From positions 124,001 to 188,000 of the forward strand of contig NZ_BMSA01000019.1 in the NCBI RefSeq assembly GCF_014648915.1: 64,000 nucleotides of DNA, in the 5' to 3' direction. This document shows positions 17,520-25,572 of the stretch, one piece after another; within the stretch, counting starts at the first letter, position 1, and each line of letters starts with the position of its first letter. This DNA is from Streptomyces phaeofaciens (GTDB lineage Bacteria; Actinomycetota; Actinomycetes; Streptomycetales; Streptomycetaceae). Under the pieces are notes generated by a model, which was given only the letters and a program-made list of their open reading frames with translations, was not told the origin of the DNA and did not search any database. The position numbers were made by a program, and so were the translations under genes.

Positions 17520-18404
17520 GTGTTCTCCAACTACCTGATCGGACTGCGGGAGGGCCTGGAGGCCTCGCTCGTCGTCTGCATCCTCATCGCCTACCTGGTC
17601 AAGACCGAACGCCGGGACGCCCTCAAGCCCGTCTGGGGCGGCATCGCCATCGCGGTGCTGATCTCGCTGGGCTTCGGCTGCGTCCTGGAGTTCGGCTCCC
17701 AGGAGCTGACGTTCGAGGCGCAGGAGGCGCTCGGCGGCTCCCTGTCGATCCTCGCGGTCGTGCTGGTGACGTGGATGGTGTTCTGGATGCGGCGCACCGC
17801 CCGGCACCTGAAGTCCGAACTCCACGGCAAGCTGGACGCGGCCCTCGCGATGGGCACCGGCGCGCTGGTGGCCACCGCGTTCCTCGCCGTCGGCCGGGAG
17901 GGCCTGGAGACCGCCCTGTTCGTCTGGGCGTCCGTGCACGCCGCCGGTGACGGCACCCCGCGCCCGCTGATCGGCGTGGCCCTCGGCCTGGCCACCGCCG
18001 TCCTCCTGGGCTGGCTGTTCTACCGCGGCGCGCTGAGGATCAACCTCGCGAAGTTCTTCACCTGGACCGGCGGCATGCTCGTCGTCGTCGCCGCGGGCGT
18101 GCTGGCGTACGGCATCCACGACCTCCAGGAAGCCGACTGGGTACCCGGCCTGACGGACAAGGCGTTCGACATCAGCGGCACCGTCCCGCCGGACAGCTGG
18201 TACGGCACCCTGCTCAAGGGCGTGTTCAACTTCCAGCCCGACCCGACCGTCCTCCAGGTCACGGTGTGGCTGCTGTACCTGGTCCCGACGCTCGCGCTGT
18301 TCCTCGCCCCGGTAGGGTTCGCCTCCGGGAAGGGGAAGGTGAAGGCACCTGATGACGCACCTGACGACCAGGGATCGCGGCCCTCGAAGGCTCCGCAGGC
18401 TTGA
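17520..18404 (+). CDS. efeU: Ferrous iron permease EfeU/FTR1 family
   Basis: Seven-helix membrane permease of 294 residues. Two copies of the iron-binding REGLE motif are visible: LREGLEAS in helix 1 and GREGLETA in helix 4. The GTG start at 17520 lies 3 nt after the efeB stop, completing a tight efeO-efeB-efeU operon. The last about 20 residues are hydrophilic (Asp/Pro/Ser/Lys). Its 3' end overlaps the next lipoprotein gene by 53 bp in another frame. Confidence 0.95.
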   Translation: MFSNYLIGLREGLEASLVVCILIAYLVKTERRDALKPVWGGIAIAVLISLGFGCVLEFGSQELTFEAQEALGGSLSILAVVLVTWMVFWMRRTARHLKSELHGKLDAALAMGTGALVATAFLAVGREGLETALFVWASVHAAGDGTPRPLIGVALGLATAVLLGWLFYRGALRINLAKFFTWTGGMLVVVAAGVLAYGIHDLQEADWVPGLTDKAFDISGTVPPDSWYGTLLKGVFNFQPDPTVLQVTVWLLYLVPTLALFLAPVGFASGKGKVKAPDDAPDDQGSRPSKAPQA

Positions 18405-19365
18405 CCGGAGCGCGCTGATAGCGGCCTCGGCGACCGTTCTGTCGTTGACGGCGAGCGGCTGCGTGGTGGTCCACGGGGAGCGCGAGGTGCTCCCCGCGGC
18501 CACCCGGGCGGAGGCCGCGAAGGCGCTGGAGCAGTTCACGACCGCGTACAACAAGGCGGACGCGGCGTACGACGCCTCTCTGGACGCCCCGTACACCACC
18601 GGCGCCCTCGGGGCGATCGACGCGGCGCGGCTGAAGGCCGGGCGGGCCAACAACCCCGGCGGCAACCCGCAGCACACCCCGCTGGCGCTGTCGGACGTGA
18701 CGTACACGATCCCCAAGAAGGCGGGCTGGCCGCGCTGGTTCGTCGCGGACGCCAAGTCCAACAAGGGCGGCGACTCCCGCTGGGTGCTGGTGTTCACCCG
18801 CGGTGACCTGTCCGAGCCGTGGCAGGCGGCCTGTCTGACGCTGGTGGCGCCGGGCGCGCTGCCGGAGTTCACGAAGGACGAGGACGGCTGGGCGGAGGCC
18901 GTACCCGCCGACTCCGCCGGACTGACCGTCGCCCCGAAGGACTTGAGCCAGGACTACGCCACCTATCTGAAGTCCGGCGGCGACGCGTTCAAGGACGGGA
19001 CCTACACCAGCGTGCTGCGGGCCACCCGCGCGAAGAACTCCTCGAAGCCGGGGCTGGTGCAGCAGTACATCGACGAGCCGCTGACGAACGACGACTTCGC
19101 GCCGCTGGCGCTGCGGACGGCGGACGGCGGCGCGCTGGTGTTCTTCAGCACGCACCACTACGTCAAGCAGACCGCCGCGGCGGGGGCGGCGGTGCCGACG
19201 CCCAACAAGAGCGTGGCGGCGCTGACGACGGGTGAGATCAAGCAGTCCCTGACGATGGAGTTCGTCGCGAACGAGATCGTGCTGGACCCGCCGCGAGGGG
19301 CGGGCGGGCAGCAGCTCTCCGTGCTCAGCCGGCTGGAGGGGCTGACCGCGGCGAAGGGCGAGTAG
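18352..19365 (+). CDS. Putative secreted lipoprotein of unknown function
   Basis: 337 residues: a basic N-terminus (RRLRRLDR), a hydrophobic segment and lipobox LTASGC, placing the mature protein on the outer face of the membrane. The rest is soluble, with helices, an Ala/Lys-rich repeat-poor sequence, and no recognised catalytic motif. The ATG at 18352 overlaps efeU by 53 bp; no later in-frame start keeps the signal peptide, so the overlap appears real. Cotranscription with the efe genes is possible, but an iron role is only an inference. Confidence 0.8.
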   Translation: MTHLTTRDRGPRRLRRLDRSALIAASATVLSLTASGCVVVHGEREVLPAATRAEAAKALEQFTTAYNKADAAYDASLDAPYTTGALGAIDAARLKAGRANNPGGNPQHTPLALSDVTYTIPKKAGWPRWFVADAKSNKGGDSRWVLVFTRGDLSEPWQAACLTLVAPGALPEFTKDEDGWAEAVPADSAGLTVAPKDLSQDYATYLKSGGDAFKDGTYTSVLRATRAKNSSKPGLVQQYIDEPLTNDDFAPLALRTADGGALVFFSTHHYVKQTAAAGAAVPTPNKSVAALTTGEIKQSLTMEFVANEIVLDPPRGAGGQQLSVLSRLEGLTAAKGE

Positions 19366-19366
19366 C

Positions 19367-19396
19367 CGCCGGCGCCCCCGGACGGGGGCACCGGCG
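19367..19396. terminator. Bidirectional terminator between lipoprotein and secreted protein genes
   Basis: CGCCGG-C-GCCCCC (19367-19379) pairs with GGGGGC-A-CCGGCG (19384-19396) with one internal mismatch and a 4-nt loop, located between the convergent stop codons. Confidence 0.75.
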
Positions 19397-19422
19397 CCGC
19401 GAGGCCAGCGCGACGGGCGCCG

Positions 19423-20190
19423 CTACCGCACGTCGACGTAGTCGGCGGAGGAGGTGGCGGGGCCCGTGGTGACCGTGCCGGCGAAGGACCAGCGCCAGTA
19501 ACCGTCGGCGGTGGCCGCGACGGTGGCCTTCAGGGCTCCGTCGGTGCCCGCCTTGACGGTCTTGACGGTGGTGTAGGCAGTGGCCCCCTTCTTGCGGAAC
19601 TGGAGCCTGACCGTCTGGTTCGTATTGCCCAGGTAGGTGCCCGTCTCCCAGTTGGCGCGGGTCAACCGGCCCTTGACCGTGAGGGACTTGCCCTTGTTCA
19701 CCGGCTCCGGCGTCGCGTCGGCCGTGAGCCGGGCGGCGCGGACCACGGTGAAGACACCGGGCAGGAACCGCTGCGCGTTCGCGTTGCCCACCGCGTAGGC
19801 GGCGACGCCCCAGGCCCCGGCCTGCGCGTTCTTCTTGACCGTCTTGCGCGCGGTGAAGGTGAACTGCATCGAGCAGGTGTAGTCGGCGGCGTGGGCCCCG
19901 CACGTCTTGGCCGGGTCCACCCAGACGTCGGTCGCGTCGGGCCATCTTCCGTGGTACAGCGTCGCGCTCGCGCCGTGGCTGGCGCCGCCGGTCACGGACA
20001 TGGTGACCGGCACCGTCACCGAACCGCTGACGCCGATCACCACCGGCTTGCCCTTGTTGACAACGATGTTCTTGACGTCCGTGGCGGCCGGCGCCGCGTC
20101 CGCCAGGGGGGCCGCGAGAGCGGACAGGGCCAGCGCTCCCGAGAGGGCTCCTACGGTGATGCGGGTGCGGGCGTGCATGAGGTGTCGCAT
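19423..20190 (-). CDS. Secreted beta-rich protein of unknown function
   Basis: 255 residues with a Sec signal peptide (MRHLMHARTR, hydrophobic core, cleavage near LADA-AP). The mature part has two Ig-like or beta-sandwich halves rich in Thr, Val and Gly: residues about 30-140 with two Cys (KTCGAHAADYTC), then RLTADATPEPVNKGKSLTVKGRLTRA onward, a pattern seen in Streptomyces extracellular beta-sandwich proteins. ATG 20190 has AAGGA nine nt upstream; ATG 20196 would place it only three nt away. A repetitive 5' leader precedes it. Function unknown. Confidence 0.8.
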   Translation of the reverse strand: MRHLMHARTRITVGALSGALALSALAAPLADAAPAATDVKNIVVNKGKPVVIGVSGSVTVPVTMSVTGGASHGASATLYHGRWPDATDVWVDPAKTCGAHAADYTCSMQFTFTARKTVKKNAQAGAWGVAAYAVGNANAQRFLPGVFTVVRAARLTADATPEPVNKGKSLTVKGRLTRANWETGTYLGNTNQTVRLQFRKKGATAYTTVKTVKAGTDGALKATVAATADGYWRWSFAGTVTTGPATSSADYVDVR

Positions 20191-20200
20191 GTCCATGAGT

Positions 20201-20271
20201 CCTTGGGTTCTTGGGTTCTTGGGTGCTTGGGTGCTTGGGGTTCTGGGTGCTTCGGGTTCTCGGGCTCTTGT
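20201..20271. repeat. Degenerate 8-bp tandem repeat in 5' leader
   Basis: About eight copies of TTGGGTTC / TTGGGTGC with one-base variations run between the divergent-free leader of the secreted protein gene and the stop of the next upstream gene. On the transcript side the unit reads GAACCCAA. It lies 10-80 nt upstream of the start codon, a position where copy-number change could alter expression. Confidence 0.75.
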
Positions 20272-20288
20272 GTGATGAGGGGATCGCG

Positions 20289-21197
20289 TCAGGCGAGCAG
20301 GGTGGCGGGCACGAGGCCCTCCCTGACCGCCGGGTTGACCGACACCGCCCTGAGGTGCTCCAGAGCCCGCCGGTGCGTCTCGGCGGAGAAGGCGACCCGT
20401 TCGGCCGCCGCCCGGATGTACGGGCTCTGCTTCTTCACGCCCTTGCGGACCAGGAACGTCACGGGGACGTAGAGGACGAGGAGGCCGGCCAGCGCGGTGA
20501 TCGGGTCGAGCGCCGCGCTGCTGCCGGCGCACGCGGTGCCCGCCCACACGGCACCGGTGGCGGCACACCCGGCCATCGCCCAGGTCGGCTCGGGGAGTTC
20601 GAGCGCGAGCGACTTGGCGTCGTCCGCCATCTGGGTGCGCCGGTACGCGATCCAGCCGGCTCCGGCGGCCGCGCCCACCAGCAGGCCCATGACGAGAGAC
20701 CCGGTCGGCGAGAACAGGAACGGCAGCATCAGCAGGACGGCCACGCCGATGCGCACCCAGGCCGCGGTGCGGCCGGACAGGACGCCCGGATGCGCCCGGT
20801 CGAGAAGCGCCTGGTCCTGACGGAGTTCATCGCCGGCGAAGGTCTCCCGCTCCGTCGCCGCGGCGAGCTGCCTGGCCTCGCGGACATTGGCCTGCCGCAG
20901 GGCTTCGCGGGGGTCCTCGCCCTGCGACTCCGCCTGACGCATGACGTGCGCCTCCCAAATGCCGCGCGCCTGGAGTTCGAGGCGTCGGCGTTCCATGTCC
21001 GCGCGCTCCTGCTCGGCCTTGCGCAGCAGCTGGGTCTCCTGCTCCAGACGCCGGTTGTGCTGCTCCATCACCTCGCGCTGGAGCCGGAGCTGGCTCTCCT
21101 GGATGCCCGCCAGCCGGTTGACGGCACTGGTCGTCTCCTCGGCGGAGCAGACGAAACAGTCGCCGTAGCGGCCGTGCGAGCAGCTGAAAAGGCTCAT
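20289..21197 (-). CDS. Membrane protein with N-terminal Cys/His motif and coiled coil
   Basis: 302 residues. The first 20 contain CSHGRYGDCFVC, a C-x-H-x5-C-x2-C arrangement that could bind zinc. Residues about 25-85 form a charged coiled coil (LRLQREVMEQHNRRLEQ...), followed by a linker and four hydrophobic segments (about 148-170, 175-185, 205-225, 232-250), then a short cytoplasmic helix. I do not recognise the family. ATG at 21197. Downstream lies the secreted beta-rich protein gene, about 90 bp away, possibly cotranscribed. Confidence 0.8.
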   Translation of the reverse strand: MSLFSCSHGRYGDCFVCSAEETTSAVNRLAGIQESQLRLQREVMEQHNRRLEQETQLLRKAEQERADMERRRLELQARGIWEAHVMRQAESQGEDPREALRQANVREARQLAAATERETFAGDELRQDQALLDRAHPGVLSGRTAAWVRIGVAVLLMLPFLFSPTGSLVMGLLVGAAAGAGWIAYRRTQMADDAKSLALELPEPTWAMAGCAATGAVWAGTACAGSSAALDPITALAGLLVLYVPVTFLVRKGVKKQSPYIRAAAERVAFSAETHRRALEHLRAVSVNPAVREGLVPATLLA

Positions 21198-21623
21198 GGG
21201 TATCCCGTCCTACTGGTGCGGTGATGAAGAGGGCCGGCGGCACGGCACGGCCTGGTGACCGGCGCGCCGGCACATCGCCCGGCGGCGCTACTGCGCGGCT
21301 TCTCCTCGTAAGCGGGTCACGCCGTCCCCTCCCGGTCGCATCACAGAGCAGGGATGCGCCCGTGAGCTGGGGCGACACCACTTGCGAACAAGCTGTGAAG
21401 ATCTTTAGCAGGGAAGGTGAACATTGATCAAGTACTGGCGGGAAATCTGCCGAGCGACCGATTACCCCGCCGGGCCGGAACAGGGGCGGGCGGGGATGGG
21501 ATACGAACGGGTCATACCATCACATTTCGGGCACGTCACGACGCGCGGAAACGAGCACACCAGGGCGCAGGGTCGGCCGGGCGCGGAGAAGAGGGGTACC
21601 GGACCGGACCGGGCCGGAGGCGG
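21198..21623. other. Intergenic region, 426 bp, no gene seen
   Basis: Lies upstream of the Cys/His membrane protein gene and downstream of the Prim-Pol gene. It includes an unusually A+T-rich patch around 21380-21460, the likely promoter zone for the minus-strand gene. A TTG at 21424 with GGGAAGG upstream opens a plus-strand frame, but it runs antisense through the Prim-Pol gene and looks spurious. Confidence 0.5.
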
Positions 21624-22355
21624 TCAGTGGCGGGGAGGCCAGGCCGTGGTCGCGTGGCCCTCGCCCGCGTGGCGTGCGCACGCGTCCGTCAGGGCTTCCA
21701 GGATGCTCAGGGGGTCCGGGAGGGGGTGCTCCGGGCCGCGGAGCCAGTGGACCGACCGGCCGTCGTCGCCGGGGAGACGGGCGGGCGGCACGAGGACGTA
21801 CGAGCCGCGGCAGTGCCAGCGCATACCGGGATGCTCGTCCACGGTCTCGGGGCGGCAGTCCAGCTCACAGGGCCACCATTCGTCCTCGTCCTCGGGGGTG
21901 CCCCGGGTGAGGGTGAAGAACAGCATGCGGCCGTCGTCGCTCTCGGCGACCGGGCCGACCTCGACACCGGAGCCGAGGAGCCGCTCCAGGGCTTCGGCGC
22001 CGGCCTCCAGCGGGACGTCGAGGACGTCGTGGGTCATGCCGGTCGCGGTGATGAAGTTGGCCCGCGGCTGGTGCCGGGCCCAGCGTTCGATCTGGGCCCG
22101 GTCGGTGGTGGACTGCGTCTGCCAGGCGAAGGACACCGGATGCCGGGCGGGGGTGGGACAGCCGACCCGGTCGCAGGAGCACCCGTAACCGGCGGCCGGG
22201 TGGGCGGCGGGCGCGAGCGGCAGTCCGGCCGCGGCGGCGGCGAGCAGCAGGGCCTCACGGCCGCCGTCGTCGGCGTCCTCCGCCGGGCCGCTTCCCCGCA
22301 GCCACTGGGTGAGCCTGGCCCGCAGGCCGCTCCGGGCGCCGAACTCCGCGCTCAT
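21624..22355 (-). CDS. Prim-Pol (bifunctional primase/polymerase N-terminal) family protein, probably degenerate
   Basis: 243 residues with the layout of an archaeo-eukaryotic primase-like Prim-Pol domain: CSCDRVGCPTPARHP (likely metal-binding Cys and His), TTDRAQIERWARHQPRANF, and ITATGMTHDVLDVPLEAG. In active Prim-Pol enzymes the last segment ends in a D-h-D metal-binding pair; here it is D-V-P, so one catalytic aspartate is missing. Streptomyces commonly carry such stand-alone homologues. It is not next to phage or plasmid genes. Catalysis is doubtful; DNA or nucleotide binding remains possible. Confidence 0.8.
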   Translation of the reverse strand: MSAEFGARSGLRARLTQWLRGSGPAEDADDGGREALLLAAAAAGLPLAPAAHPAAGYGCSCDRVGCPTPARHPVSFAWQTQSTTDRAQIERWARHQPRANFITATGMTHDVLDVPLEAGAEALERLLGSGVEVGPVAESDDGRMLFFTLTRGTPEDEDEWWPCELDCRPETVDEHPGMRWHCRGSYVLVPPARLPGDDGRSVHWLRGPEHPLPDPLSILEALTDACARHAGEGHATTAWPPRH

Positions 22356-22495
22356 CTATCCCTCGCCTCGCTGTGGTGCGGACAGCATGCCTCATGGTCC
22401 CACCATCCTGCGCATCGGGGGTCCGGTGCAGTCAAAAGGTGCAGGTGGGACGAGGGGTACGAGAGGTGTGAGAGGTACGGATGCGCCGGTAGGGG

Positions 22496-23128
22496 TCAGC
22501 GGGGTGCGAGACCGTACAGGGCGTACTCGACGAGGGTGTCGGTGTAGTCGTAGGAGATCGGGCCGGTGTACTGGAGCCAGCGCTGGGCGAGCGGGGAGAT
22601 GAAGAACTCCAGGGCGATGCGCGGGTCGATCCCGGGGCGGACCTGGCCTGCCTCCTGGGCGGAGCGCAGCCGGTCGACGTACAGCTGGATGTTGGGTTCC
22701 ATCAGGGCGCTGGTGAACCTCCGGCCGGCCTCCTCGTCGACCACGCCCTCGGCGGCCAGGGCGCGGGCGGGCGCCTCGAACCGGGGATCCTTCAGCTGGT
22801 CGACGGTGGCCCGCAGCACGGCCTTGATGTCGGCGGCGAGGTCTCCGGTGTCCGGGATGGCGTACGGCTCCTGGTCCGACGCGCCCGCCTCCCGCGCGGA
22901 CTGCTCGCCGAGGTCGAGGAACGCCTCCAGCAGGACGTCGGCCTTGGAGCCCCACCAGCGGTAGATGGTCTGCTTGCCGACGCCGGCGCGGGCGGCGATC
23001 CCCTCGATGGTGGTCCTGGGGTAGCCGACCTCGCCGACGAGGGCGAGGGCGGCTTCGTAGATCGCGCGGCGGGACTTCTCGCTGCGGCGGGCGGTGTCGG
23101 GGGCGGCCTTGGCGGGCTTGGTGACCAT
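22496..23128 (-). CDS. TetR/AcrR family transcriptional repressor
   Basis: 210 residues. The N-terminal helix-turn-helix is clear: RRAIYEAALALVGEVGYPRTTIEG followed by IAARAGVGKQTIYRWW, with the C-terminal ligand-binding helical domain after it. The ATG at 23128 is preferred over an in-frame start at 23170 because a palindromic operator (23151-23165) lies between them. The oxidoreductase gene lies immediately upstream on the same strand. Its ligand is unknown; this GKQTIYRWW subgroup commonly controls exporters or oxidoreductases. Confidence 0.92.
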   Translation of the reverse strand: MVTKPAKAAPDTARRSEKSRRAIYEAALALVGEVGYPRTTIEGIAARAGVGKQTIYRWWGSKADVLLEAFLDLGEQSAREAGASDQEPYAIPDTGDLAADIKAVLRATVDQLKDPRFEAPARALAAEGVVDEEAGRRFTSALMEPNIQLYVDRLRSAQEAGQVRPGIDPRIALEFFISPLAQRWLQYTGPISYDYTDTLVEYALYGLAPR

Positions 23129-23150
23129 GGGTCGACGGTACCAAGCCCAT

Positions 23151-23165
23151 GAGACGGGGCGTCTC
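23151..23165. promoter_or_regulatory. Palindromic operator upstream of tetR gene
   Basis: GAGACGGGGCGTCTC is a perfect inverted repeat (6-bp arms, 3-bp centre) 22 bp upstream of the TetR start. Outside it, CCCAT and ATGGG also mirror each other. GAGACG/CGTCTC palindromes are common autoregulatory sites for TetR proteins of this type. Confidence 0.75.
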
Positions 23166-23202
23166 GCCAATGGGCCCGGCGGGCTCGGGCGGGCCCGTGG
23201 GC

Positions 23203-24204
23203 TCAGGCCGGCTCTCCCGGGTAGCGCACCCCGATCCGCTGCCGGGCCGTGTCCAGGGTGCGCATCACGGCGAGGGTGCCGTCGAGCGGGACGAGCGGGG
23301 ACTCGGTCTCGCCGGCCCGCAGCGCGCGCATGACCTCGCGGGCCTCGTGCCGGAGGGTGGTGCGGGAGCCGTCGGCCGGGTCGGCGGTGAACTCCTCGGG
23401 GTCGCGGCCGGCGCGGTGCAGCACGAACCGGTCAGGGTGGAAGAAGCCGGACGGGATGTCGATCCGGCCGCGCGAGCCGGTGACCGAGGCGGTGGTCCCG
23501 GTGCCGCCGGTCACCGAGCAGTGCAGGGCGGCCAGCGCGCCGGAGTCCCAGGACAGGGCGAGCGCGGTCTGGAGGTCGACGCCCTCGGCGGAGAGCACGG
23601 CCTGCGCGGAGATCCCGGCCGGCTCGCCGAGCAGCAGGTGGGCGAAGGAGACCGGGTAGACGCCGAGGTCGAGCAGGGCGCCGCCGCCCTGCTCGGGGTC
23701 GCGCAGCCGGTGCGAGGGCGGAAAGGGGCCCTCCAGGCCGAAGTCGGCCTGGACGGTGCGGACGTCACCGATCGCGCCGTCGTCGACGAGGGCCTTCAGC
23801 CGGCGGACGACCGGGTTGCAGTACATCCACATGGCCTCCATCAGGAAGCGGCCCTCCTGCCGGGCCAGCGCGACGAGTTCCCCGGCCTCGCGCACGTTCA
23901 GCGTGAACGGCTTCTCGCACAGCACGGCCCGCCCTGCCTCCAGGCAGAGCCCCGCGGCGGCCCGGTGGGCGGAGTGCGGGGTGGCGACGTAGACGACATC
24001 GATGTCCGGGTCCCGGGCGAGCGCCTCCCAGTCGCCGTAGGCCCGGGGGATCCCGAACCGCTCGGCGAACGCCCGCGCGGAGGTCTCGGTGCGCGAGGCG
24101 ACCGCCACGACCTCCGCGTCCGGCAGGTCGATCAGGTCCGCCGTGAACGCGGCGGCGATCCCGCCGGTCGCCAGGATTCCCCACCGCACCGTGTCCGTCG
24201 TCAT
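23203..24204 (-). CDS. Gfo/Idh/MocA family NAD(P)-dependent oxidoreductase
   Basis: 333 residues, close to the family norm. The N-terminal Rossmann domain begins VRWGILATGGIA, and the conserved EKPF motif (ALCEKPFTLN) marks the Gfo/Idh signature. The C-terminal alpha/beta domain carries GGALLDLGVYPVSFAHLLLG with the D-x-G-x-Y pattern. It resembles trans-1,2-dihydrobenzene-1,2-diol dehydrogenase or sugar dehydrogenases; the substrate is unknown. Start ATG 24204. It is divergent from the Bcr/CflA exporter and lies upstream of tetR on the same strand. Confidence 0.92.
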   Translation of the reverse strand: MTTDTVRWGILATGGIAAAFTADLIDLPDAEVVAVASRTETSARAFAERFGIPRAYGDWEALARDPDIDVVYVATPHSAHRAAAGLCLEAGRAVLCEKPFTLNVREAGELVALARQEGRFLMEAMWMYCNPVVRRLKALVDDGAIGDVRTVQADFGLEGPFPPSHRLRDPEQGGGALLDLGVYPVSFAHLLLGEPAGISAQAVLSAEGVDLQTALALSWDSGALAALHCSVTGGTGTTASVTGSRGRIDIPSGFFHPDRFVLHRAGRDPEEFTADPADGSRTTLRHEAREVMRALRAGETESPLVPLDGTLAVMRTLDTARQRIGVRYPGEPA

Positions 24205-24291
24205 GTCCCGCCCGTCCTCGCGCCCGTACCAGCAGTCTGTTCGAGCTGAGAGCATAGGTGCCGCAGATGTCGGAGAGGGAGGGGCTGCCTG

Positions 24292-25572
24292 ATGCCCGAG
24301 GGCGGGGCGATACCCGAGGTGACGCAGGTGGCTGTGGTGCCGCCGTCGCGTGCGCGACGGCGGACGGGGCTGCTCGTCACCCTGGTCCTGGGCGGGCTGA
24401 CCGCGACTCCCCCACTGTCGATGGACATGTACCTGCCGGCGCTGCCGGAGGTCACCCGCCAGTTGCACGCGCCCGCCGCGACCGTCCAGCTCACCCTGAC
24501 CGCCTGTCTGGCCGGGATGGCGCTGGGGCAGCTGGTGGTGGGCCCGATGAGCGACCGGTGGGGCCGGCGGCGGCCGCTGCTCGCCGGGCTCGTGGTGTAC
24601 GTCCTGGCGACCGCGCTGTGCGCGCTCGCCCCGACCGTGGAGCTGCTGGTCGCCTTCCGTCTGGTGCAGGGGCTCGCGGGCGCGGCCGGGATCGTGATCG
24701 CGCGGGCCGTCGTCCGCGACCTGTACGACGGCGTGGCGATGGCCCGGTTCTTCTCCACGCTCATGCTGATCTCCGGGGTCGCGCCGGTGGTGGCGCCGCT
24801 GATCGGCGCGCAGATCCTGCGGGCGACGGACTGGCGGGGTGTGTTCGTACTGCTCACGGCGGTGGGGCTGGCGCTGGCCGGGCTGGTGTGGGCGCGGCTG
24901 CCGGAGACGCTGGAGCCCGCCGACCGGCACGCGGGCGGGGTCGGGGAGGCGCTGCGCTCGATGCGCCGGCTCCTCGCCGACCGGCGTTTCACCGGCTACA
25001 TGCTGACCGGCGGCTTCGCCTTCGCGGCGCTCTTCGCGTACATCTCGGCCTCGCCGTTCGTGGTGCAGGAGATCTACGGCGCCTCCCCGCAGACGTTCGG
25101 TCTGCTGTTCGGCGCGAACTCGGTGGGCCTGGTCGTGGTCGGGCAGATCAACGGCAAGGTGCTGGTGGGCCGGGTCCGGCTGGACCGGGTGCTGGCGGCC
25201 GGGCTGACGGTGATCGCGCTGGCCGCCGCCGCCCTGCTGCTGATGTCGGCCGGGGTGTTCGGCGAGATCGGGCTGGCCCCGGTGGCGGCCGCGCTGTTCG
25301 TGCTGATGTCCGCCATGGGCGTGACGCTGCCCAACGCGCAGACCCTCGCCCTGATGCGGGTCCGGCACTCGGCGGGGTCCGCCTCCGCGCTCCTCGGGAC
25401 GTCGTCGTTCCTCATCGGCGCGATCGCCTCCCCGCTCGTCGGGATCGCCGGGGAGCGCACCGCCGTCCCGATGGCCGTCGTCCAACTGGCGGCGGCACTG
25501 GTGGCGCTGGCCTTCTTCGTGGGAATGTGCCGTCCCTGGACAACGGCGGGGGCGGAAGGAGCAGGGAACTGA
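24292..25572 (+). CDS. Bcr/CflA family drug exporter (MFS, DHA1)
   Basis: Twelve-helix proton-coupled exporter, 426 residues. After a 25-residue basic start, helix 1 and the following DMYLPALPEV motif are diagnostic of the Bcr/CflA subgroup, and GPMSDRWGRRRPLL is the conserved loop 2-3 motif. GVAPVVAPLIGAQIL fits motif C. Bcr/CflA proteins export bicyclomycin, chloramphenicol-like compounds or sulfonamides; the substrate here is not known. The stop codon overlaps the apparent CTG start of the serine hydrolase. Confidence 0.93.
   Translation: MPEGGAIPEVTQVAVVPPSRARRRTGLLVTLVLGGLTATPPLSMDMYLPALPEVTRQLHAPAATVQLTLTACLAGMALGQLVVGPMSDRWGRRRPLLAGLVVYVLATALCALAPTVELLVAFRLVQGLAGAAGIVIARAVVRDLYDGVAMARFFSTLMLISGVAPVVAPLIGAQILRATDWRGVFVLLTAVGLALAGLVWARLPETLEPADRHAGGVGEALRSMRRLLADRRFTGYMLTGGFAFAALFAYISASPFVVQEIYGASPQTFGLLFGANSVGLVVVGQINGKVLVGRVRLDRVLAAGLTVIALAAAALLLMSAGVFGEIGLAPVAAALFVLMSAMGVTLPNAQTLALMRVRHSAGSASALLGTSSFLIGAIASPLVGIAGERTAVPMAVVQLAAALVALAFFVGMCRPWTTAGAEGAGN

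Noticed and set aside
16200..18872. An 890-codon minus-strand frame through efeB and efeU
   Set aside because: The plus-strand genes have Dyp and REGLE motifs; the antisense product is compositionally biased with no fold.
21424..22188. Plus-strand frame from TTG with GGGAAGG upstream
   Set aside because: It continues antisense through the Prim-Pol gene and its translation is Arg/Gly/Pro-rich without structure; it may at most be an antisense transcript start.
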